NCBI GenBank assembly: GCA_030248135.1
Contig: JASANC010005051.1
Coordinates: forward strand, 1 to 64,000
Direction of reading: 5' to 3'
Length of the DNA stretch: 64,000 nt
Source of the DNA: Theristus sp. LFF4_11
Taxonomy: Eukaryota; Nematoda; Chromadorea; Monhysterida; Xyalidae
The first letter of the stretch is position 1. The number at the start of each line of letters is the position of its first letter. Position numbers and translations under genes: made by a program. The notes beneath the pieces were generated by a model. It was not told where the DNA came from. It did no database searches and saw only the letters and a list, made by a program, of their open reading frames with translations. Shown here in pieces: positions 33,436 through 46,745 of the stretch.

Positions 33436-35064
33436 ACACAATCCCTTCATTCGAACAATCATGCAAACACGTTCAGCAAGTGTACATATGACGCGGGCGT
33501 ATGTATGTACATATGTATCCGTCCTTAAGTTTTGTATTAATACAGACAAACGGAAAACTTCTCTCTGCTCTGTATACACCGAAAGGTACGGTGACCCAAG
33601 ACGATCGCGCACACGCGCGCGCATGTTCAAGGCCTTAAGCAGAGGAGTTGATACAGATATATTCGGCAAGCATACGTATGTAGAAGGGAGAAAGTTTTAA
33701 CGTAACCACGCAAGTAAGTGCAACGGTGTACAGATAAACTACGCCACTATCACTGAAGGAAGACTATGTTTTGTTTTACACAGTAGTTAAACAGACGTTT
33801 GTGGAGGTGTAAGTGGATAAACGTACTAACCATAGGATAATAGTTTTGTAAATGTTCGGATCGGGGTTTTATTAACTTTTAATTATTTTAACTAGACGGG
33901 ACATTATTCAACCTCCGCCAGCTGAAAAATCGTGAGAGAGCGAGAAAGATTTTGAATTTTTTTGCAGACTTTCCATCTTTCGAGCTGTTCTTGGTTCCAC
34001 GATTCAACAGTTTCATCTACAAAAAAGCTTCATGTTGAGTGTGTACATATAGCTTATTACAGACTTTTCGAATCGTGGTTACAGATTACAAGTCATGACA
34101 ATCATCTTCCAACGTTCCAACGCAGCTTCGATAATTATTTCGTACAGGCAAAAATAAATCGCACATGGCTATGTGGATGTTTACGGCATCCTCTTTAACT
34201 ACCGAATATTCGATTGGCCGTTTGGTGGTGAATTGAACGCGGCAAACAGTTTTATGACACTTAAGAGTCTTATATTATCTTAACGGCTTACCTGATGTTT
34301 CATGGAACGCTTCTCTTAAGTGCTTTTAATTGTAACTGGTACATGTATAGATTGACTTTTGGACAGAAGGTGAAGCTATCCGAGTATTAACTTCTAGTTT
34401 AGGAGAAAATTAACTAGCTGGTGGCCAGTTTTCACAGTATAGTTGTTGTTTCGGATGATTGTGTATGCAAACGAACAAAGACATAAAATACTTTTTGTAA
34501 TTTCACATCTAAGGAAAAAAATAAACACTTGACTCTTTCATTCTGATCACAATCTTTGATTGGCTAGAAAAAGTATTTGCATTTCTCTCGAATATCGCGA
34601 TGGTCTTGAAAAGTGTAGAGAACAAGGCAGAATTGTTGAAAAAGAACACGTGACGTTTTCAATTTCAGTATAATTGCTATCAAAATGAGTGAGTAATACA
34701 TAGGAGAAACAGAAACATTCAAGAAAAAATTCCTACGAAGCAAAACGATGATCGAGCCTGTGCTGCACCTAGAGCAAAGTATTTTTATCAATTGCGAACA
34801 ATTGTGAAAGGCAAAAGTCGCTTTTTTCTTCTTGTATAACTTGTTGAAAAAGTCTGCATGTGTGCTGAAGAAATTACATGTACAACCGATAGAATTACGA
34901 AAACCCAAGTGATTCTTTATTTCCTATTGTCCGGCCTGTACTGCCAAGGGAGGTTTTTTCTTTTGAGTTTCTATTTATAATGCTGAAAACATGTATTTTG
35001 GGGCACCAAGGGCTAACCCAGAGGTGGCAACGTGTACGTGAGTGCGTGGTTGAAACACGTGAAT
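33436..35064. other. Intergenic, no gene recognised
   Basis: AT-rich sequence with only short, unconvincing frames. No RNA gene or repeat family is recognised. Confidence 0.4.
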
Positions 35065-35925
35065 TATGTGCATAACTTGCAGAAATACAATTGATAATGG
35101 CAAGAGAATATTTTCGTGACAATCGCAAAAATGACAACTGTAATTGTCATTGCTCAATTTGGTCATAAACAAAGTTGTGACAACAACAAAAAAAGTAAAA
35201 AACAAAATAAACAAGTAAAAATGCGCTTGGAACCTTGCTTGGAAGAAAACTTTTCTAGCGGGTTGCAAGAAATTTGGACAGTATGAAGCGAAGCCCACTT
35301 TAACAATGTGTGCAACAGGGAAATCGCTAACTTTCGTTAAATGAACGAGTTTATCTATTATCTTTTCTTTAAGACCTGCGACTCAATGCGGTTGTGGACG
35401 TGAAAGGGAACTAGCCATGGAAGCTATTTTTGCCATTTTGCCCACCTCTAAAAATGGTTTCCAAATAAACCCCCCCCCAAAAAATAAACCCCCCCCCCCC
35501 CCAAAAAATAAACCCCCACCCCCAGAAGTCGCTGAAGAAATAAACCCCCATGGGGGTTTATTAGAGGTAATACGGTATGTGCATAACTTGCAGAAATACA
35601 ATTGATAATGGCAAGAGAATATTTTCGTGACAATCGCAAAAATGACAACTGTAATTGTCATTGCTCAATTTGGTCATAAACAAAGTTGTGACAACAACAA
35701 AGAAAGTAAAAAACAAAATAAACAAGTAAAAATGCGCTTGGAACCTTGCTTGGAAGAAAACTTTTCTAGCGGGTTGCAAGAAATTTGGACAGTATGAAGC
35801 GAAGCCCACTTTAACAATGTGTGCAACAGGGAAATCGCTAACTTTCGTTAAATGAACGAGTTTATCTATTATCTTTTCTTTAAGACCTGCGACTCAATGC
35901 GGTTGTGGACGTGAAAGGGAACTAG
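35065..35925. repeat. 350-bp direct duplication flanking a C-rich element
   Basis: 35065-35414 and 35576-35925 are almost identical (one base differs in the A-rich run near 35190/35701), each starting TATGTGCATAACTTGC and ending GGGAACTAG. Between them (35415-35575) lies a copy of the C-rich hairpin element with the GGTAATACGGTA end. The ends are not the TG...CA of retroviral-type LTRs. Confidence 0.9.
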
Positions 35926-38900
35926 TTTCAATCTTTATGTGGTAATTCAGAATAGCCTAAGTGACCCGGCTTTATTTAAAGGACTCGGATCATTTTGCCA
36001 ATTTTGAATTCCCGCATCGTGAATGAGACTGCTTATCCATGCATTGAGACGCGGGACCAAAATAAAACTGGAACAAGGAACCAATTCTCGAAACTCATGT
36101 AACATAAATCCTCTCTCACACAAAAAAATTACGTCTATCCCAAAAAGACTTTTACGTCACAAGAATGCGTGCGGGATTTCAATTCATGCGACAACGGAAT
36201 GTTTTCCTATTACTATTGTGAAAGAATGTCGTGAGATGAATTAATGAAATGTTTCCTCGCCCCAACAAACTTATAAACACTACATACCACAACATCTGTC
36301 TTGTACAACAAAACAAAAACTGGATTTCTACATTTTTATAGTTTTACTTTTGACACTGACACTACTGCACAGCACGTTTGAGACTGAGACTTGCACGAGT
36401 GAACAACAGTATCCACTTCGCCACGACAGCGAAAAAACTACATCTTATTTATTATGTTAATAAGGCGCGAAGTAGAAAAAAATGCAAAAAAACTAACGTC
36501 TTTATCGGGTCAAAAGTTACGGGAGATTTCAAAAGTACCGTAAACTTTTAGGCGGACGATTTTTTTTGACAAAAGGGGTAAAAAAATATTCGACTGGTTG
36601 GGAAAATCGGGGAGCACAATCTAATTTTTAAAAGGTTAAAGTTGGACTAAAAATTAAAGGCAAAATATGGATCAAAACGATTTCATTACCAACCTACGAG
36701 TTGGTGAAGCTAGTTGAAGAACTAAGGAAAGAGTTTTAATACAGATAGTGGATTTTTGGCTGGTTTTACGGTATATTGTACATAGTGCATAATATATTCA
36801 GATGTCAGTGCAACCTGTATGTCTTTCATTATGGCGAAAAAAAATGAAATTATAGAAAGAGTTTATTGTTTGCGGGTGACAAAATGTTGATCAGAAAGAG
36901 CAAAAGTTTTCATACATAACCACACACATATAAACATACAGTGCACATGAATCTGTAATTATACGGGACCCTACATGCATGTACCTGCATATATTTCTTT
37001 TGTTAAAAAACTTCGCTTCGTGAGGAAGTTTCACACAACTGCAAACAAAATATCATGTAACTGAATAACTGAATAACCCCGGATTTTGTAATTGCAAGAT
37101 GTGTAACATGACAACAGCAGTCAAATAAAAAGAGGGTAAATAAAGATTCAAAGATGTTTGGTACGTATGAGTGACTGAAGCTCTGAGAACATTACGTACA
37201 GTAAATTACATGAGAGGATGTGCAGTATATTGTCAAACAATCTTAAAACCAACGTAACGTTGTTGTTGTTCTTGGAGGAACGGGAAGACCAACAAAACAC
37301 GACGTGGAAAATGCTGTTTTGAACAGCGAGTTCTGCAAGTAGAATAATAGATATTGTGGGATGTGCAAAATGTGATGTTTTTGAAAATATTTTGTCGACA
37401 CACACACGCACACACGCGCGTGCGTGCACATGCGCGATGAGCAATGGTTGCGAAGGTGTACAGTGGGTGGAGATAAGACTGCGCGCAAGAGTTTGGAGGG
37501 CTTCTACAGGGTGTTGGCCGGAAAAATGTTTTTCAACTCGAAAGGGTGTGTACACAGAAGCCTTCATTAAAAAAACATATTTTTGCGTTTCAAACTGAAG
37601 ACGGCCCACAAAACGCACGTCAACGTCAACGAAGACTGACAGTAATAAGGGTGCGGATGAATCTGTATTACGGTATGTTTGCTGAAACCTGTCACTTGTG
37701 TCGCAGAATGCAGAGCTTGCGAACGAAGAAAGTGCGGAGTCGGTGTTGAAAAAAAACAGAACACTAATAAAGTGTTGGATTTCAACCGAATCCTGATTCA
37801 TTCGCTCTTCTTCTTACTGTAATTCAAGGTTTCGCTGGTATTCTGCAAAAAAGGGACAGCTTTAAGCGAACATCTGTGCGTGGCCCAAGCCGTTCAAACT
37901 CGGGTGGGGTGGGGTGGGGTGCGACACACTCTGTACGTTGATCAGTTTTGAGCAGCGCAGCGCATCGAGCTGTGTGACGCCACGCCAAGTGCGGCTGATG
38001 CGTGCAAAAGAGGATGCATGCAAACATTGCGCACTGGAGAACGTGTGACGCAAAATGTGTGCAGATTGGAGGGGAAAAAATCCCGTTTCATCCGTGTCTG
38101 CACGCAGTTTTTTGGTTTTTTTATTTAAAATAAGATACACTGTAATAATCTTCAATCAACTGCACGGCTGCGCATCCGGTGTGGTGAAAGTAAAACGGAT
38201 AGCGGGTTTACATAATGCATGATGCTGCAGATGTTATTATCAACCATGTTTTTCCGCACAAAAGACTTGAAAGCGTGGTAAAATCTGATGTTGTAATCTT
38301 TCGAGTTTTTGATATACTTTTTTTAAATCAGTGTTCTGGACTTCAAAAAGCCGTGCCTGAACTTGACTACGCAGTTTTGAGAACTATTCTTGAGCAGATT
38401 TTTGTCGTAGAACTGCGACTCTTCAAAACTTTTGAAATATGCATTAAAGGAGACTTTTTATTCAGAGTAAATCAAAAATATGTAAAGTCAATCAAATCAA
38501 TGCCAGCATATAGGTATTGAAATTTTTAATTTCTAAAAAAATCAATGCACAAAGGCCAAAAAACTTACGCTTGCGCGCAATTTTCATATTTCGCGCATCT
38601 CTTCATTTATATTTTTCTCAAAAAAATCTTTTTTTTTGTGGGTGATCTGTCAATGAAAATGAACTGGCGGATTTGTGATTTTATCGCAGCGACTTTCAAC
38701 GCGGTTTCGGTTTTTGTGTGTGATTTGATTTTGTCTAAAAATTTCTCGATTTTTGTCTCTTCGATCAATTTGCGGGTGCGTCCCTGCTGCATGCAGCAAT
38801 CGATTGATAAATGATGTCTTGAACTTGAAAGTTATTGAAATTGCGTTGCATTTTCTACGATTTTGTGCGCTTGATGCGTTTCATATGTTGTGTATAAAAA

Positions 38901-40034
38901 ACTGTTATGAGTAAGACGAGGCCATTCTCCCTGGCCGGGGCTATGTCTAGTCTGGACATACATGTACAAAAACATGCTTTTATCCCAGGAATAGTCAAAG
39001 CAAGCAAGTAGCCAAGGAAAAGCATCATCTCTATAACGTTTCTGCGTGTGTTTTTGTGCAGAAAAAAGGCACTACGATTAACAATAATGTACAGCATGTT
39101 TGTCTAAACCTGTTACATTTTTTTGCAAAATATAAAACTTGCGAGATAACAAAAAGCGGGATCGGAGCTGCAAGAAAACATATTTAGCCACAAATGGCGT
39201 GTTTGATTTAAGCAAACCAGCTAGATTCGTTTTTTTGTAATCCAAAGTTTCGCATGCTCTTTATTCTGCGAAAAACTGACAGGTTTAAACAAACGTGCAT
39301 GCGTACTTTTATAACTGTTTCTTTATCGATATGTGAGATTTTTTTACCCAGTGTTGTGCGTTTTGAAGTTCATCATTTTTTGAACGGTCATGGTTAAAAT
39401 GATCAATGATGATTATGAATAATTTTTCCTCGGGTTGACCATTAGTACTGTGAAAACTGTACCAATCAGCTGATTTTGAGTATTTTTCACTATAACGCTG
39501 TTTTACTGTTTTTACTGTGTGCGCACGTGCCCTTCTACGTAACACCAATAGAACTTTCGGGCACCGACACTTTTAATTCGACAATAATGAGCAAAAATAA
39601 CAAAGTCATGAATTTCGAGGGCGATCATCCATCAAACGAGGGAACCGTGGGTGTCCGACCAATTGGTGGCGCCATAACGTTGCTAATAATGAACAACTTT
39701 GTCACAATACCACGAAAGCAACCAATCATAACGGCTCATATTAATTTTCAAACAATGCACATCAGTATGAATGCGCCAAAAGGCAGGACAAAGCTAATCA
39801 AGTTTCAGACAACTTATTATGTCATAGTATAAAAAGCCGCGCAACTCGCATGCAACTTTTTGTGTACTGCGAATAAAACATTTACGATACGTAAGTTGTG
39901 CAGTCACCTTGGAGATAACATAATACATAAATAAACTTTATGCGATAGTAAAATAAGTTGAACCGCAATTCTTTTTTGTTCCAAAAACCAAATTACCTTT
40001 TTGTTTTTTGAGTAAAAGTTACAAGACGAGAGAT
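35926..40034. other. Intergenic, no gene recognised
   Basis: A 217-codon minus-strand frame (37148-37801) has biased, non-protein-like composition, and a 101-codon plus frame (38215-38520) matches nothing I know. A frame at 39589-39832 starting MSKNNKV is also unsupported. I call no gene. Confidence 0.4.
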
Positions 40035-43000
40035 TAAGAGACCGTCCGGAACCAGGTGTAACATTTTGGTAATGAGTGTCCCCTGATGAAAAATAGATTT
40101 TGCTCAAATTTGATATGGAGCTACCCCTAGATCCCACTAAGAAAAATCCGCACCGATTTTGCCGAGAAAGCCTTCTGGTGTGGCGCGACAGGGCTCAAAA
40201 GTAGGGTAGGTCGAGAAAAAAATGAATTTTTTGCGTCGCGCGAAATATGACCTTCTAGCGCAACACAGAAGCGTTGTTGCATATTAGTGTTAATATGAAA
40301 AATGTAGTATTTTGCAAGGGCTTTCACGTGGTGTATTTATTTTTTTTGAAGCGCATAATATAACATTCTTACAAACAAAATTGTCGAAAAAAATTGAAAA
40401 ATTTTTTTGCCAAAAATTTGTTTTTTGCGTTTTATGCTTTAAAACTTTGTTTGACCAGAAAACTTTTTTACCATCGCATTCGCCGTAAAAAACTGGTCTA
40501 GAAAAGTTGTTTAAGAGCAAAAAGTAGTTTGAGGGCAATTCTTTATTTCAAATCCAAAATTATCATCGTTTTGAGTCATGCTCGTGGCTTCTTCAAATAG
40601 TCTCTTGTAACGTGCTAAGATCACATTTTCACACCCAGATGGCAATATGAAAAATGTAGTATTTTGCCAGGGCTTTCATGTGATGTATTTATTTTTTCTT
40701 TGGAGCGCATAATATAACATGCTTACAAACGAAACTGTCAAAAAAATGATTTTTTTGCATGGTTTTAAGCGTTTTATGCTTTAAAACTTTGTTTGACCAG
40801 AAAACTTTTTTTACCATCGCATTCGCCGTAAAAAACTGGTCTAGAAAAGTTGTTTAAGAGCAAAAAGTAGTTTGAGGGCAATTTTTTATTTCAAATCCAA
40901 AATTATCATCGTTTTGAGTCATGCTCGTGGCTTCTTCAAATAGTCTCTTGTAACGTGCTAAGATCACATTTTCACACCCAGATGACAATATGAAAAATAT
41001 AGTATTTTGCAAGGGCTTTCATGTGATGTATTTATTTTTTCTGTGGAGCGCATAATATAACATGCTTACAAACGAAACTGTCAAAAAAATTGAATTTTTT
41101 TGCCAAAAACTTGGTTTTAAGCGTTTTATGCTTCAAAACTTTGTTTGACCAGAAAACTTTTCTTACGATCGTATTCGCCGTAAAAAACTGGTCTAGAAAA
41201 GTTGTTTAAGAGCAAAAAGTAGTTTGAGGAAAATTTTTTATTTCAAATCGAAAATTATTACGTTTTAAGTCATGCTCGTGGCTTCTTCAAAAAGTCTCTT
41301 GTAACTTGCTAAGATCACATTTTCACACTCAGATGTCAATATGAAATTTGTAGTATTTTGCAAGCGCTTTCACGTGAAGTATTTATTTTTTTGAAGCGCA
41401 TAACATAACATTGTTAGAAACAAAACTGTCAAAAAAACTTGAAATTTTTTGTTGATAAAATATTGGTTTTTAGCACATAGTATGACACTGTTAAAAACAA
41501 AAAATGGGTAAAAATTGGATAATTTTACCACCCTGTCGCCGTAAAAACTGGTTTAGAAGAGTTGTTTAAGAGCAGAAATTAGTTCGATGCAAAGTTTTTA
41601 TTTTGAATCAACAATTTGTCATCGTTTTGAGCCATTTTCGTGGTTTCTTCAAAAAAGTTTTGTGACGTGCCAAGATAACATTTTCAGGCCAGATATCAAT
41701 ACAAAATTTGTAGCATTTTAAAAGGGATTTCATGCGGATTAGATGGCTCTTACTTTTACCAAGTAAACGGTGGGTTCGGCATAAACTAAAATAGACAAAA
41801 AAACTCATGTTCTTTACTTTGAAAAAAAACAAAGTGTAACCAAATTTAATGATGTGTCAAATCAGGTTTCAACTGAATAAAAAAATATTGTTTTGAACAA
41901 AATAGTTTTAGAAATAATACTAAAACAGAACTATCAGTTGCTGTCACAAAAACCACTATTGTATCCTGTATCCCTTGTTGTGTTTAGAGAGTCATTTTTC
42001 CCGGGATGTTTCAGCAGCATTTTTTTTCTTTTTCTCGAGTTTGTCTTGCAGACATTTTTGTTCGGCTTCTTGACGTCCGTTCATTTTTCATATTGCCATC
42101 TGGGTGTGAAAATGTGATCTTAGCAAGTTACAAGAGACTTTTTGAAGAAGCCACGAGCATGACTTAAAACGTAATAATTTTCGATTTGAAATAAAAAATT
42201 TTCCTCAAACTACTTTCTGCTCTTAAACAACTTTTCTAGACCAGTTTTTCACGGCGAATACGATCGTAAAAAAGTTTTCTGGTCAAACAAAGTTTTAAAG
42301 CATAAAACGCTTAAAACCAAGTTTTTGGCAAAAAATTCAATTTTTTTGATAGTTTTGTTTGTAAGCATGTTATATTATGAGCTCCAAAGAAAAAATAAAT
42401 ACATCACATGAAAGCCCTTGCAAAATACTACATTTTTCATATTGTCATCTGGGTGTGAAAATGTGATCTTAGCACGTTACAAGAGACTATTTGAAGAAGC
42501 CACGAGCATGACTCACAACGATGATAATTTTCGATTTGAAATAAAAAATTTCCCTCAAACTACTTTTTGCTCTTAAACAACTTTTCTAGACCAGTTTTTT
42601 ACGGCGAATGCGATGGTGAAAAAAGTTTTCTGGTCAAACAAAGTTTTAAAGCATAAAACGCAAAAAAACAAATTTTTGGCAAAAAATTTTTTTTAATTTT
42701 TTTCGACAATTTTGTTTGTAAGAATGTTATATTATGCGCTTCAAAAAAATAAATACACCACGTGAAAGCCCTTGCAAAATACTACATTTTTCATATTGCC
42801 ATCTGGGTGTGAAAATGTGATCTTAGCACGTTACAAGAGACTGTTTGAAGAAGCCACGAGCATGACTCAAAACGATGATAATTTTGGATTTGAAATAAAA
42901 AATTGCCCTCAAACTACTTTTTGCTCTTAAACAACTTTTCTAGACCAGTTTTTTACGGCGAATGCGATGGTAAAAAAGTTTTCTGGTCAAACAAAGTTTT

Positions 43001-43396
43001 AAAGCATAAAACGCAAAAAACCAAAATTTTGGCAAAAAAAAATTTCAATTTTTTCGACAATTTTGTTTGTAAGAATGTTATATTATGCGCTTCAAAAAAA
43101 ATAAATACACCGCGTGAAAGCCCTTGCAAAATACTACATTTTTAGTATTAACACTAATATGCAACAACGTTTCTGTGTAGCGCTAGAAGGTCATATTTCG
43201 TACGACGCAAAAAATGCATTTTTTCTCGACCTACCCAACTTTTGAGCCCTGTAGCGCCACACCAGAAGGGTTTCTCGGCAAAATCGATGCGGATTTTTCT
43301 TAGTGGGATCTAGGGGTACCTCCATATTAAATTTGAGCAAAATCTATTTTTCGTCAGGGGACAAAATGTTACACCTGGTTCCGGACGGTCTCTTAA
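40035..43396. mobile_element. Giant foldback element with repeat-built arms and TTAA ends
   Basis: TTAAGAGACCGTCCGG at the left and CCGGACGGTCTCTTAA at the right are exact mirrors. The next ~190 bases of each arm (GGAACCAGGTGTAACATTTT, CCCCTAGATCCCACTAAGAA) are also mirrored. Each arm then holds tandem ~340-bp units beginning with an ATATGAAAAATGTAGTATTTTGC motif: about four in the left arm and three in the right. The centre lies at about 41650-42080. No transposase is encoded. The flanking TTAA recalls piggyBac-type target sites, but the ends are not the usual CCC. Confidence 0.85.
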
Positions 43397-43789
43397 GTGC
43401 ACAAATACTAAATGTCGCGGATTATGCGATAAATGGAATGTGCTGAGATTCCCAGATTTTGCTACGCGTGTTCTTCAACATTCAATGATTATCATGCGGA
43501 TGCGCGAGCGAGCGAAGCGAGCGGACAGCGCATCACGCATTATATGGCTGGCAATGGACCTGCGCGAGTTTTCAAAATTTACGCGTTGTCCTACAGCAAC
43601 GAACATACATGCTGGAAACTTGTTACTGTGCACACGAAGAGACCTGCAGTGGTTGCTAACTGTGCCGAAGAGAAAATTCCACCAGACTTCTTTACGTCCG
43701 TTGTAGACACGAAAAACCTATTCTGAAATCTTGGTTACTTATTCTTGTTTCTCCTTTTTTTTCAGCTATATCATCAAGATGTGTTCGCA

Positions 43790-44240
43790 CTTTCAATTTT
43801 TAACTGGGGCATTTTCATAGCCGAACAAAAATCTTTCCTGGGGTAATTCCACCCGTAGATTTTGAAAATTGGGTTAATTTTTTGCCCAGACCATGTTTTT
43901 GGGTAAAAAAGTGGGCATTTTTAAAAGTTCGCAGGGTTTTCACCGGGTTTTAAGTGTTCGCCCTTTCAATTTTTGTCTGAAGTTGTTCCATAACCGAATA
44001 AAAATGTTTCCTGGGGTAATTTCATCTGCAGATTTTGAAAATCTAGCTACTTTTTTGCTCCAACCTTTATTTGGGTAAAAATTGGCCATTTTTAAAGGTT
44101 CGTAGGTTTTGACCTGGTTACATGTGTTCGCGCTTTCAATTTTTACCTGCAACATTTTCACAGTCGAACAAAAATGTTTCCTGGGGTAATTCCATCCGGA
44201 GATTTTGGAAATTAAGTTAATTTTTTGCCCTGAGCATTTC
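43790..44240. repeat. ~171-bp tandem repeat, 2.6 copies
   Basis: Units share GAACAAAAATSTTTCCTGGGGTAATTCCA (starts near 43815, 43988 and 44157) and TTGGGTAAAAA..GGGCATTTTTAAA. The array is moderately diverged and directly abuts the 149-bp array. Confidence 0.85.
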
Positions 44241-46080
44241 TAGATATTGAATCGTGACGATTCGGGCGAATCGGCCGTGGAAATTGGCGAAATCGGTCCA
44301 GAAATGAAAAACAAGAAAACAAAGTTTTCCAAGGTAATTCAATGCGCTGATCACGGATTTTGGGTTAGTTTTTTTATGTGAGCAACTCTATACACTGAAT
44401 CGTGACGATTTCGGCCGAATCGGCCGTGGAAATTGGCTAAATCGGTCCAGAAATGAAAAACAAGAAAACGAAGTTTTCCAGGGTAATTCAATGCGCTGAT
44501 CACGGATTTTGGGTTAGTTTTTTTATGTGACCAACTCTATACACTGAATCGTAACGATTTCGGCCGAATCGGCCGTGGAAATTGGCGAAATCGGTCCAGA
44601 AATGAAAAACAAGAAAACGAAGTTTTCCAGGGTAATTCAATGCGCTGATCACGGAATTTGGGTTAGTTTTTTTATGTGAGCAACTCTACACACTGAATCG
44701 TGACGATTTCGGCCGAATCGGCCGTGGAAATTGGCGAAATCGGTCCAGAAATGAAAAACAAGAAACGGTGTTTTCCAGGGTAATTCAATGCGCTGATCAC
44801 GGATTTTGGGTTAGTTTTTTATGTGAGCAACTCTATACACTGAATCGTGACGATTTCAGCCGAATCGGCCGTGGAAATTGGCGAAATCGGTCCAGAAATG
44901 AAAAACAAGAAAACGAAGTTTTCCAGGGTAATTCAATGCGCTGATCACGGAATTTGGGTTAGTTTTTTTATGTGAGCAACTCAAGACATCGAATCGTGAC
45001 GATTTCGGCCGAATCGGCCGTGGAAATTGGCGAAATCGGTCCAGAAAAGAAAAACAAGAAAACGGTGTTTTCCAGGGTAATTCAATGCGCTGATCACGGA
45101 TTTTGGATTAGTTTTTTATGTGAGCAACTCTAGATACTGAATCGTGACGATTTCGGCCGAATCGGCCGTGGAAATTGGCGAAATCGGTCCAGAAATGAAC
45201 AACAAGAAAACGGTGTTTTCCATGGTAATTCAATGCACTGATCACGGATTTTGGGTTATTTTTTTATGTGAGCAACTCTAGATACTGAATCGTAACGATT
45301 TCGGGCGAATCGGAGGTGGAAATTGGCAAAATCGGTCCAGAAATTAAAAACAAGAAAACGGTGTTTTCCAGGGTAATTCAATGCGCTGATTAAGGAATTT
45401 GGATTAGTTTTTTATGTGAGCAACTCTAGATACTGAATCGTGACGATTTCGGCCGAATCGGCCGTGGAAATTGGCAAATCGGTCCAGAAATGAACAACAA
45501 GAAAACGGTGTTTTCCATGGTAATTCAATGCACTGATCACGGATTTTGGTTATTTTTTTATGTGAGCAACTCTAGATACTGAATCGTAACGATTTCGGCG
45601 AATCGGCGGTGGAAATTGGCAAAATCGGTCCAGAAGTTAAAAACAAGAAAACGGTGTTTTCCAGGGTAATTCAATGCGCTGATTACGGAATTTGGGTTAG
45701 TTTTTTATGTGAGCAACTCTATATACGGAATCGTGACGATTTCGGGCGAATCGTCCGTGGAAATTGGCGAAACAGAAATGAAAAACATGAAAACGGTGTT
45801 TTCCAGGGAAATTCAATGCGCTGATCACGGATTTTGGGTTAGTTTTCTTGTGTGAGCACCTCTAGATACTGAATCGTGACGATTTCGGGCGAATCGGCCG
45901 TGGAATTTAGTGAAACCGGTTCAGAAATGAAAAACAAGAAATCGGTATTTTCCATGGTAATTCATTGGGCCGATCACGGCTTTTGGGTCAGTTTTCTTAT
46001 GTGAGCAATTTTAGGTACTGAATCGTGACGATTTTGGGCGAATCGGCCGTAGAAATAGCATAGGCGAAATTGGCCTAAAA
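44241..46080. repeat. ~149-bp satellite, about 12 copies
   Basis: Each unit contains CTGAATCGTGACGATTTCGG, CCGAATCGGCCGTGGAAATTGG, CGGTCCAGAAATGAAAAACA and TTCAATGCGCTGATCACGGA. Divergence rises toward the right end. No coding role. Confidence 0.95.
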
Positions 46081-46183
46081 AACGAAAAATGAAAACCTGA
46101 GTTGTCCGGGGTTTAGAAGAATGTGTGACCAACGTATTGTGATTTTGGTCCAACCTTCGGGGCTTATTTAAAAGTCAGAATAT

Positions 46184-46745
46184 TATCTAAAAATGCGGGA
46201 GACGCATATAAAAGGAGGAATATGGCTCATGGTGTCTTACACTTCTCTGGTATTATGCCGTGCACTGCAGAATAAAACTGACTGACTGACTGACTGACTG
46301 TGTAAGTGGCAGGATAAACTGTCTGTCCCGTGAGTCGTTGCCTTTGCCACCGAAGGAGACCTTGCGTTCCCCAATGCCTCTGCGATACACTTTATCCTGG
46401 GCAAACCAGTATCAGTGATCCGAAGTCTGATCGTTATTTTAGGGGTTTTAGTGGTCGCTAAATGCCCGAAATACTGCAAATGTTAAAGTTTCAATTATCT
46501 ACAAAGTACATGTGCAACCGAAATAATGAATAAACGGCGCAAAAATATAGCTTTTATGTACTTGTATCCGTATGTACCACATCAGAGACTTGAAAAGAGT
46601 TGTCGAGCCAAGTCTCTCACTGCTTACACAGTCAGTCAGTCAGTCAGTCAGTTTTATTCTGCAGTGCACGGCATAATACCAGAGAAGTGTAAGACACCAT
46701 GAGCCATATTCCTCCTTTTATATGCGTCTCCCGCATTTTTAGATA
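46184..46745. mobile_element. Foldback element with CTGA-repeat loops
   Basis: The arms 46184-46308 and 46621-46745 are near-perfect inverted copies (TATCTAAAAATGCGGGAGAC against its mirror), each ending inward in a (CTGA)n/(TCAG)n run. The 310-bp centre has no coding frame. Immediately right of the 149-bp satellite. Confidence 0.9.

Noticed and set aside
35065..35925. LTR retrotransposon or TRIM
   Set aside because: The repeats lack TG...CA ends, primer-binding site and polypurine tract, and the spacer is a copy of another repeat family.
37148..37801. 217-codon minus-strand frame as a gene
   Set aside because: No recognisable domain, biased composition with low-complexity runs, and no splice or start context.
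39476..39832. 118-codon frame with a hydrophobic start as a secreted protein
   Set aside because: The hydrophobic part precedes the first ATG (the frame opens with TTG), and the remaining 81 codons match nothing known.
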